From positions 1,405-7,285 of the forward strand of contig JAHDEQ010000046.1 in assembly GCA_020628755.1 (NCBI GenBank): a DNA stretch of 5,881 bases. Direction: 5' to 3'. This DNA comes from Saprospiraceae bacterium (GTDB taxonomy: Bacteria; Bacteroidota; Bacteroidia; Chitinophagales; Saprospiraceae). Shown piece by piece: positions 1 through 5,106 of the stretch. Every line of letters begins with the position of its first letter. The first letter of the stretch is position 1. A program made the translations under genes and the position numbers. The notes beneath the pieces were generated by a model that was given only the letters and a program-made list of their open reading frames with translations, was not told the DNA's origin and did not search any database.

Positions 1-692
1 ACGACACGGTTATTCGTGCCGTCAAAGGTATTTCTTTTAATTGCCAGCCAGGTCGGGTTTTTTCTTTGTTAGGCCCTAATGGTGCAGGGAAAACGACTAC
101 TTTACGTATGATTGCGACTATCTTAAAACCTTCAAGTGGTTCTATCAAAGTAGCCAATTATGATGTCGAAAAGGAGGAACAACAAGTTCGTAGCAATATT
201 GGATTTTTGACTGGAAGTACGGGTTTGTATCAACGGCTTACGCCAAATGAAGTGGTCAAATATTTTGCAGATTTGTATGGCGTTGAGAAAAATGTGTTCA
301 AGGAACGAAAAGAAAGACTTTTTGATTTGTTGGATATGAATGACTTTGCTAAGAAGCGCATTGGTCAATTATCAACGGGTATGAAGCAGAAAGTTTCTAT
401 TGTAAGAACTATGATTCATGATCCTTCTGTAGTTGTTTTTGATGAACCAACCTCTGGACTCGATGTCATCACTGCCGAAAATATCATCAACCTGATTCGT
501 AATTGTAAAGAAGAAGGAAAGACGGTTATTTTTTCTTCGCATATCATGAGCGAAGTCGATTTGTTATGCGACGATTTGGCAATTATCCACAAAGGAAATA
601 TTTTATATAGTGGAACAATTCAAGAATTTCGTGGTCAAATGCAAACCGATAGTTTGACTAAGGAATTTATTAGAATCGTGCAAACTGCATAA
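1..692 (+). CDS. ABC transporter ATP-binding protein, NatA/CcmA-like (5' partial)
   Basis: This is the nucleotide-binding subunit of an ABC transporter, which hydrolyses ATP in the cytoplasm to drive a membrane permease. The first complete codon is at base 3 and 229 residues are visible before the TAA; the true start lies upstream of the window. The TTG at 66 is an internal leucine just before Walker A. Counting from base 3, the motifs are Walker A GPNGAGKT (about 24-31), ABC signature LSTGMKQK (about 123-130), Walker B VVVFDEP (143-149), D-loop SGLD (151-154) and the H-loop histidine in SSH (178-180). The LSTGMKQK signature and the GFLTGSTGLY stretch resemble NatA, the ATPase of the NatAB sodium exporter, but substrate cannot be assigned from an ATPase alone. 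No glutamine is seen at the usual Q-loop place. No permease gene follows, since the next gene is convergent, so a partner should lie upstream or elsewhere. Confidence 0.93.
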   Translation, partial: DTVIRAVKGISFNCQPGRVFSLLGPNGAGKTTTLRMIATILKPSSGSIKVANYDVEKEEQQVRSNIGFLTGSTGLYQRLTPNEVVKYFADLYGVEKNVFKERKERLFDLLDMNDFAKKRIGQLSTGMKQKVSIVRTMIHDPSVVVFDEPTSGLDVITAENIINLIRNCKEEGKTVIFSSHIMSEVDLLCDDLAIIHKGNILYSGTIQEFRGQMQTDSLTKEFIRIVQTA

Positions 693-702
693 GAAATAAA
701 CC

Positions 703-736
703 ATATAAGGCTTATAAGAAATTATAAGCCTTATAT
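703..736. terminator. Bidirectional hairpin terminator between convergent genes
   Basis: A perfect 15-bp inverted repeat (703-717 against 722-736) with a GAAA tetraloop lies between the stop of the ABC ATPase (692) and the stop of the minus-strand receptor (748). In the minus-strand transcript the stem is followed by a U-rich run (GGUUUAUUUCUU), which suits intrinsic termination of the receptor mRNA. In the plus direction the following bases are not U-rich, so termination of the ABC transcript there is less certain. The position between two convergent 3' ends supports a shared terminator. Confidence 0.8.
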
Positions 737-747
737 AGTTCAAAAAA

Positions 748-3177
748 CTAAAACTTCAAACTCACACCCAACAAGAAATTTCTACCTGCCTGCGGGTAAA
801 ATCCTGTCAAATTATAAGTCGCTCCATTTTCTAAACGTGTATAAGGATCATCTGGTCGCCCGTCATAACCTTCTGAAATATAGCGATAGGTCCAAGCATT
901 GGTTGAAAACTTAGAGTCGAAAATATTACGAAGTAAGAAAGTCGCCTCTACTCCTTTAAAGAATCCACCATTCGTTTGCCAAGCATAAGCCAAGCGCAAA
1001 TCGCTAAAGAAATAAGCATCCAAAACAGTATTTTCATTAGACGTATTATCAATAAATTGCTTGCCTAAATACTTGCCCAACAAAGATGCTGTCAAATTAT
1101 GATTGTCATTTTGAACAAAAGCATAAGATAAGTTTCCTCCAAAAATAGTGTTTGGCGACAAAGCCAAATCGGTATTTTCGTGGACAACCGTTTCTTGTCC
1201 CCAAGTATCCCAATTGTCAATATATTCCGTAAATTCTTTAACTTTATTTTGACTCAAAGTCAAATTGGCATTCACAGAAAAACGATTTGTCAGCATTGTT
1301 TGAACATCCAATTCAATTCCTGCTCGGTAGCTATCAGCAACATTGACACGTGTATATTCGCCCACATCATTGAGTAAACCTGTAACGACCAATTGGTCGG
1401 TATAATCCATAAAATAGAGGTTTGCACCAAAATATGTTTTCTTAGATTGATGTTTAAAACCTAATTCATAATCAATCATAAATTCAGGTAAAGGACGCGT
1501 GTTTAAAGGGTTCTCGGTATAGTCATTGCGGTTTGGCTCTCGCTGTGCTACGCCAGCGAAAGCATAGATTTGCCCTTGGTCATAGACTTTATAAGCCAAA
1601 CCAACTTTAGGATTAAAGAAATTGAGTTGGTCGTCTTGGTCAAGTGGCGAACCGTCATTATTCACACCCAAAAAATCATAATTGATATGACGATATTGTA
1701 AATCTAAAAATCCACTAAAGGAAGAATTGAATTTATAATTGGCTTTCGCAAAAACATTGATGTCCAATTTCTCTGCATCATTGTCATAGTAACGAGGCGA
1801 ATTTTCAATATCGCCAAGTGTTTCTGCCCAAATCGTTTCACCAAAGTGACCACCAAGATAATTATTAGCAGCTCCCCCAACCGTCAAATCCAGATTACTT
1901 TTTTGATAATTTAAAGAAGTCGTCAAACCATAAAAATCATTATCCAACCAACGACGACGAACCAAATCCGATTCGCCTTGGTCAAAACCATAATCAGCCA
2001 ATTCTTCTCCTGCTTTATATTGCTCAAAAAAACCTTTCCCTTTGGTGTAGTGCAAGGCACTACGCCAGTACCAACTAGAACCTAGCGACTGATTGTACAA
2101 CAATTGATAATGTACCTGTGTGTAATCATCCACCTCGTTTTCGTAAGGTTCACCCGGTCTTTCGGCACCTGCTGTATTGGTCGTTCTCAAACTATCATTA
2201 TCGATATATTGAGCTGGCACACCATTCCAAGCCTGATAAGTCACTTCGTGTCCACCAAAAACATTAAAAATAATACTATTTTTATCGCCCCAATAAGCTG
2301 CACTTGCTTGGAAAGAATTAAGGTCAGCAGTCGCTCTATCAATATAACCATCTGACTCAATATGAGAAATTCGACCATCCAGAGTAAAACGATTATTTAT
2401 TAAACCCGAACCCAATTGGATATTACCTTTCAAAGTATTAAAAGAACCATAAGTCGCATCAATTTGACCGTAGGCTTTTTCTTTTTTGGTCACCGTACTT
2501 AAATTGATAGTTCCCCCAAACGCACCTGCGCCATTGGTCGAGGTGCCCACGCCACGTTGTATTTGAACCTCTTGAGTAGAAGTCGCAAAATCAGGTAAGT
2601 CCACCCAGAATACACCTTGCGATTCCGAATCATTCAACGGAATTCCATTGATAGTAACATTGATGCGTGTTGGGTCGCTTCCACGTAAGCGAATGCCCGT
2701 GTAGCCGATGCCCGTTCCTGCATCAGAAGTTACGACCATCGAAGGGGTCCACCGCAACAAAAAAGGAACATCTTGTCCCAAATTGTTGGCATCAATTTCT
2801 TCTTTACCTAAAGTTGTGTGTGTAATGGGCGCATCCGCAGCTACTCGGTTGGCACTTACAATAACTTGCGAAGTATTGTAAGTAGCTGCCGCCATCTCTA
2901 CATTTACATCTGTAATGCCATTGATGCTAATTTCTTTTTCATAATTGCCAAACCCAATATAACTTGCTACCAAGGTATAGCTACCATTTTCGAGTTCTTT
3001 AAACATAAAAAAGCCATCTGCATCTGTGATGTTGGAATTGTTTGTCCCTTTTAAAGAAACATTTGCACCAGGAAGTGGCTCACCATTTTGGTCGGTAATT
3101 GTTCCCGTCAAAACGGCCTGTGTAAAAGCCATGCTACTAAATAAGAGTAGTAAAAGAATTAAATAATTTTTTCTCAT
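748..3177 (-). CDS. TonB-dependent outer-membrane receptor, predicted thiamine/thiamine-precursor uptake
   Basis: An 809-residue outer-membrane beta-barrel receptor that would import a substrate into the periplasm using TonB-ExbBD energy. The ATG start at 3177 gives a classic signal peptide (MRKN, then a Leu-rich core, then SSMAFTQ, cleavage near residue 19-21). Residues about 22-95 form a carboxypeptidase-D-regulatory-like beta domain (GTITDQNGEPLPGANVSLKG, then TDADGFF and SYIGF). The plug domain follows at about 115-230, with IRLRGSDPTRINVTINGIPL and GAGAFGGTINLST as hallmarks. The remainder is a barrel ending in LGVSLKF with the usual C-terminal Phe. The length is normal and the frame intact. 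The leader carries a TPP riboswitch, which is the main reason to assign thiamine. TPP-riboswitch-controlled TonB receptors (called omr1 or OMthi) are known in Bacteroidetes, usually with pnuT. Here the gene stands alone, ending at a terminator, with no pnuT next to it. The family call is firm; the substrate is inferred from regulation. Confidence 0.93.
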   Translation of the reverse strand: MRKNYLILLLLLFSSMAFTQAVLTGTITDQNGEPLPGANVSLKGTNNSNITDADGFFMFKELENGSYTLVASYIGFGNYEKEISINGITDVNVEMAAATYNTSQVIVSANRVAADAPITHTTLGKEEIDANNLGQDVPFLLRWTPSMVVTSDAGTGIGYTGIRLRGSDPTRINVTINGIPLNDSESQGVFWVDLPDFATSTQEVQIQRGVGTSTNGAGAFGGTINLSTVTKKEKAYGQIDATYGSFNTLKGNIQLGSGLINNRFTLDGRISHIESDGYIDRATADLNSFQASAAYWGDKNSIIFNVFGGHEVTYQAWNGVPAQYIDNDSLRTTNTAGAERPGEPYENEVDDYTQVHYQLLYNQSLGSSWYWRSALHYTKGKGFFEQYKAGEELADYGFDQGESDLVRRRWLDNDFYGLTTSLNYQKSNLDLTVGGAANNYLGGHFGETIWAETLGDIENSPRYYDNDAEKLDINVFAKANYKFNSSFSGFLDLQYRHINYDFLGVNNDGSPLDQDDQLNFFNPKVGLAYKVYDQGQIYAFAGVAQREPNRNDYTENPLNTRPLPEFMIDYELGFKHQSKKTYFGANLYFMDYTDQLVVTGLLNDVGEYTRVNVADSYRAGIELDVQTMLTNRFSVNANLTLSQNKVKEFTEYIDNWDTWGQETVVHENTDLALSPNTIFGGNLSYAFVQNDNHNLTASLLGKYLGKQFIDNTSNENTVLDAYFFSDLRLAYAWQTNGGFFKGVEATFLLRNIFDSKFSTNAWTYRYISEGYDGRPDDPYTRLENGATYNLTGFYPQAGRNFLLGVSLKF

Positions 3178-3192
3178 GATAAATATAAGTTT

Positions 3193-3226
3193 TGAAACAA
3201 AACACTAACAAGGGGTTTGCTAGTGC
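3193..3226 (-). terminator. Riboswitch expression platform: intrinsic terminator hairpin
   Basis: On the minus strand, downstream of the TPP aptamer, GCACUAGCAA (3226-3217) pairs with UUGUUAGUGU (3211-3202) across an ACCCC loop. All ten positions pair, two of them as G-U wobbles. A U-rich run (UUUGUUUC) follows directly, and the receptor ATG is about 25 nt further on. The position between aptamer and start codon suggests TPP-dependent transcription termination. The stem is only moderately GC-rich, so efficiency is uncertain. Confidence 0.65.
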
Positions 3227-3243
3227 AGAAAAATTGTTCCTGC
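3225..3243 (-). promoter_or_regulatory. Candidate antiterminator hairpin of the TPP riboswitch
   Basis: On the minus strand GCAGGAA (3243-3237) can pair with UUUCUGC (3231-3225) around a CAAUU loop, giving seven pairs including one G-U. It begins just beyond the aptamer 3' end and shares two bases (3225-3226) with the base of the terminator stem, so the two helices cannot both form in full. It may be an antiterminator, or simply a stacked spacer helix. The overlap is small, so this is a tentative call. Confidence 0.35.
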
Positions 3244-3418
3244 CCTGAGTCCCTGCGCCGGCATTATCCGTATCAGGTTCAATGGGTATAATCTCAGCCT
3301 TTTAATAATGCATGAATGTATCAATGATTGAATGCATGAATTATTTTGGCATTTAACATTCTTGCATTTTTCCATTCAGTCATTCTTGCATTAAAAAAGT
3401 AGGCACCCCAGTAGAGAA
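3244..3418 (-). ncRNA. TPP (thiamine pyrophosphate) riboswitch, THI element, with enlarged P3
   Basis: Read on the minus strand, the conserved TPP aptamer segments occur in the right order. First is GGGGUGCC (3409-3402), then CUGAGA (3297-3292), then UACCC (3288-3284), which pairs with GGGGU as helix P2. Next come ACCUGAU (3278-3272), GGAUAAUGCCGGCG (3269-3256) and GCAGGGA (3256-3250). GCCU (3404-3401) pairs with AGGC (3300-3297) to close P3, which is enlarged to about 108 nt by a repeat-built hairpin. I could not settle the exact P1 pairing, so the outer ends are approximate. The aptamer senses intracellular TPP and should switch off the receptor gene starting at 3177 when thiamine is plentiful. 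It sits between a -7 promoter box and a terminator-like hairpin. Confidence 0.95.
3307..3392. repeat. 8-nt-period degenerate repeat hairpin inside riboswitch P3
   Basis: On the plus strand the left arm is four or more octads of the type AATGCATG, AATGTATC, AATGATTG, AATGCATG (3307-3338). The right arm is octads starting with CATT: CATTCTTG, CATTTTTC, CATTCAGT, CATTCTTG (3357-3388), then CATT. AATGCATGAAT occurs exactly at 3307 and 3331, and CATTCTTGCATT exactly at 3357 and 3381, both 24 nt apart. The two 36-nt arms are complementary at 26 positions by hand count, with a loop of about 14 nt. It forms the distal part of aptamer helix P3, a segment known to tolerate variable length. Confidence 0.8.
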
Positions 3419-3426
3419 AAGTTGTG

Positions 3427-3434
3427 CAAAGATA
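3427..3434 (-). promoter_or_regulatory. Bacteroidota -7 promoter box for the riboswitch-receptor transcript
   Basis: On the minus strand TATCTTTG matches the Bacteroidota -7 consensus TAnnTTTG exactly. Transcription would start about 5-7 nt downstream, near 3420, just before the 5' end of the TPP aptamer. I see no TTG at the usual -33 distance, so the upstream half is weak. The tight fit to the aptamer start is the best support. Confidence 0.65.
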
Positions 3435-3503
3435 ATTCATAAATTAGCTAGAGTGATAAGAATTAAGGAAGAATCCTTATTTTGCAAGAAAAATTACCGA
3501 ATT

Positions 3504-4031
3504 ATGGCAAAGAAAAAAGATGAAACCGCCTCTTTTGTGCTTCGATTTAAGCAAAAAGTCTTTCAAAACGACGAAGGAAAATCACAAGTACAATGGCGTG
3601 GCAATATTCAACATGTACAAGGAGGAGACGAACAGAATTTTACAGACTTTGATGATGTGGTCAAATTCATACAAGGGAAATTGGCTGATTTGACATTGCA
3701 AGCGATTGAGGATAAATCGCCCGAAGAACAAAAAAGCATTCTTGCTAAGAACTTTGAGTTGTGGAAAAAGATGGCTTTAGAAACGCCCAAAATTGTCATG
3801 GAGACTCTCAAAGATCCCAAAAAGCAGCTAGAACAAGTCCAACAGCAAATTGGACAAATCAATGATAATATTTCTCAAAAAATTGAAGAGCGTTTAGGAC
3901 AACGGCTTGCCGTTGATGATTGGCGCGTCTCTTCCAAATCAGATTATAAAAAATTGCTTGCTTTGGTTGAAAAACTCTCCAATGATATGGCAACACTTAA
4001 TTCAAAAGTGGACGAATTGTCGAAGAAGTGA
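3504..4031 (+). CDS. Hypothetical protein with WRG..HVQ-type N-terminal domain and phasin-like helical C-terminus
   Basis: A 175-residue soluble protein without signal peptide or membrane segment. I chose the ATG at 3504 (MAKKKDETASFVLRF); a GTG at 3453 would add 17 residues that look like untranslated leader. Residues about 10-58 look like a small beta-rich domain: FVLRFKQKVF, then VQWRGNIQHVQGGDEQNF, then FDDVVKFIQ. I recall similar WRG.(I/V).HV..GE motifs in uncharacterised bacterial proteins but cannot name a family. Residues about 65-175 are charged and helical, ending in a heptad-like coiled coil (YKKLLALVEKLSNDMATLN, then VDELSKK). This tail resembles the C-terminal oligomerisation helix of phasins (PhaI/PhaF) and PhaE, proteins of polyhydroxyalkanoate granules. 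The gene is divergent from the thiamine receptor and upstream of a BTAD regulator. That it is a real gene is near certain; the phasin resemblance is an inference from composition and pattern only. Confidence 0.88.
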   Translation: MAKKKDETASFVLRFKQKVFQNDEGKSQVQWRGNIQHVQGGDEQNFTDFDDVVKFIQGKLADLTLQAIEDKSPEEQKSILAKNFELWKKMALETPKIVMETLKDPKKQLEQVQQQIGQINDNISQKIEERLGQRLAVDDWRVSSKSDYKKLLALVEKLSNDMATLNSKVDELSKK

Positions 4032-4036
4032 TTTTG

Positions 4037-4067
4037 ATTTCTGATTGTAAAATTTAGAATCTAGAAT
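4037..4067. repeat. Imperfect hairpin of 7-nt-period words after the 3504-4031 gene
   Basis: Six bases after the stop at 4031, the left arm 4037-4049 can pair with the right arm 4055-4067 across a 5-nt loop, giving nine Watson-Crick and one G-U pair out of 13. The sequence has a rough 7-nt period, seen as TTAGAAT followed by CTAGAAT and as TTTGATT followed by TCTGATT. It could act as a weak terminator. It is AT-rich, so chance is a real alternative. Confidence 0.35.
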
Positions 4068-4079
4068 TTATTGCTTTCC

Positions 4080-4087
4080 TAAATTTG
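4080..4087 (+). promoter_or_regulatory. Candidate -7 promoter box for the BTAD regulator gene
   Basis: TAAATTTG matches the Bacteroidota TAnnTTTG consensus and would start transcription near 4093, giving a leader of roughly 85 nt before the TTG at 4177. No TTG is present at the normal -33 spacing: the nearest candidates leave gaps of 6 and 32 nt. In AT-rich DNA an isolated match is modest evidence. Confidence 0.4.
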
Positions 4088-4176
4088 CGGGAGGAAGTAT
4101 GTAGAGCAAAGTTTAGTAAAGCTAATCTCGAACAACTATCATTTTAGTAACTGAAAAAATACAAACCCTTGAGTCC

Positions 4177-4950
4177 TTGCGTGAGAACGCAGCACTCAAA
4201 ATCCACACACTCGGAAACTTCCAAGTGTGGCGAGAAGGGCATTTGATTACACCAAAAGAGTGGGGACGAGATAAGACCGTTCAACTATTCCAATTTTTTA
4301 TCACGTCACGTCACCGCAAAGCCCTACACAAAGAACAAATATTCGATCGCCTTTGGGAAGACCTCGACCTGAAATCTGCCGAATCGACTTTCAAAGTTGC
4401 CTTGCATGGCATCAATAAAACCCTCGAACCCAATCGCAAGAGTCGCACCGAAGCACGCTATTTAATACGACAAGGCATAACCTATCAACTCAATCTCAAC
4501 GAAATTTGGCTGGATGCACTCGCCCTTGAAGAATACATCAAAATTGGAAATCAGGCTTTAGTAAACAATCCTTCAACTGCAATTCAAGCTTATCAAGAAG
4601 CGGTTGAATTATACGATGGGATTTATCTACCCAATCGATTGTATGAAGATTGGAGTAGTGCCGAGCGAGAACGTTTACAACTTTTAGTACTTTCTACTTT
4701 TATTGCTTTAGGCGAATTGTTATTAGAACAAAATCCTACTGAAAGTTTGCGCTTAGCACAAGAAGCTCTCTTGATTGATAATACTTCTGAAGAAGCCTAC
4801 CGACTCCAAATGCAGGCTTGCCTTCAAAAAGGCAATCGCCCACTCGCCATTAAAACTTATCGCCAATGTGTCAAAATTTTAGATGATGAATTTGGTGTCA
4901 GCCCACTCCCTGAAACCCAACAACTCTATAAGCAAATAGAAAATTTATAA
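4177..4950 (+). CDS. BTAD-domain transcriptional regulator (SARP/AfsR-DnrI type)
   Basis: A 257-residue cytoplasmic DNA-binding regulator. Residues about 7-105 fit the OmpR-like winged-helix domain of SARP proteins (LKIHTLGNFQVWREG, then a helix with LHKEQIFDRLWEDLD, then STFKVALHGINKTLEP and a RYLIRQGITYQLN wing). Residues about 110-257 are a bacterial transcriptional activator domain (BTAD) made of TPR-like helices: WLDALALEEY, AIQAYQEAVELYDGIYLP, WSSAERERLQLL, and the hallmark end AIKTYRQCVKILDDEFGVSP, PETQQLYKQI. The length suits a stand-alone SARP without the ATPase part of AfsR. The frame is open from 4126, but the only common start codon in it is TTG at 4177. A start just there is reasonable because the conserved domain begins within a few residues. 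The gene lies between two helical MAKKK-type genes on the same strand; whether it controls them is unknown. In Streptomyces such proteins activate secondary-metabolite clusters, but no such cluster is visible here. Confidence 0.9.
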   Translation: MRENAALKIHTLGNFQVWREGHLITPKEWGRDKTVQLFQFFITSRHRKALHKEQIFDRLWEDLDLKSAESTFKVALHGINKTLEPNRKSRTEARYLIRQGITYQLNLNEIWLDALALEEYIKIGNQALVNNPSTAIQAYQEAVELYDGIYLPNRLYEDWSSAERERLQLLVLSTFIALGELLLEQNPTESLRLAQEALLIDNTSEEAYRLQMQACLQKGNRPLAIKTYRQCVKILDDEFGVSPLPETQQLYKQIENL

Positions 4951-4951
4951 T

Positions 4952-5029
4952 TGTTGTGTTTGTGTGTCTAAGTGTTTATGTATCTATGTTTTCATAGGCA
5001 CATAAACACGCCAACACATAGGTACACAT
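4952..5029. repeat. 8-nt-period degenerate repeat hairpin downstream of the BTAD gene
   Basis: Between the BTAD stop (4950) and the next gene (5107), the left arm is built of octads of the type TYTATGTG (TTTGTGTG, TCTAAGTG, TTTATGTA, TCTATGTT from 4959). The right arm has the complementary type CACATARR (CACATAAA, CACGCCAA, CACATAGG from 4999). The core pairs perfectly as GTGTTTATGT (4972-4981) with ACATAAACAC (5000-5009), and CTATG (4984-4988) with CATAG (4993-4997) around a TTTT loop. Over 37-nt arms, 24 positions are complementary by hand count. It may terminate the BTAD transcript, though no clear U-tract follows. Confidence 0.75.
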
Positions 5030-5032
5030 TTG

Positions 5033-5069
5033 TTTGTAACTCATTTGTAACTTCCATTTCTCATCTTTG
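5033..5069 (+). promoter_or_regulatory. Candidate promoter region with TTTGTAAC direct repeat
   Basis: TTTGTAAC occurs at 5033-5040 and 5044-5051, 11 nt apart (about one helical turn), followed by CATCTTTG at 5062-5069, one mismatch from the TAnnTTTG -7 box. Transcription would begin near 5075, giving a leader of about 32 nt before the ATG at 5107. The TTG to -7 distances (25 or 14 nt) do not fit the normal spacing, so one repeat copy may be a regulator site instead. Confidence 0.4.
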
Positions 5070-5106
5070 TATCGTAATTAAAATTTAACCATCAAAATAT
5101 CATATA

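Noticed and set aside
66..68. TTG as the start of the ABC ATPase.
   Set aside because: The frame continues upstream to the window edge with typical ABC N-terminal sequence (AVKGISF, PGRVFSLLGPNG), so the gene is simply cut by the window.
132..368. Minus-strand open frame inside the ABC ATPase gene.
   Set aside because: The plus strand here carries the highly conserved ATPase frame, and the antisense peptide shows no domain.
3307..3392. The regularly spaced repeats might be a small CRISPR array.
   Set aside because: The repeats are 8-nt degenerate words arranged in two complementary arms, without unique spacers, and they lie inside a TPP aptamer.
3464..3479. Six-base inverted repeat TAAGGA/TCCTTA with a 4-nt loop upstream of the 3504 gene, as a possible operator.
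   Set aside because: It is short and AT-rich and expected often by chance; no second copy or other support was seen.
3453..3503. GTG start adding 17 residues to the 175-residue protein.
   Set aside because: The added residues come from the A/T-rich intergenic leader, while ATG at 3504 gives the MAKKK start also seen in the gene at 5107.
4952..5029. The hairpin as a MITE or insertion-sequence remnant.
   Set aside because: There are no evident target-site duplications or transposase fragments, and the 8-nt internal periodicity is not typical of such elements.
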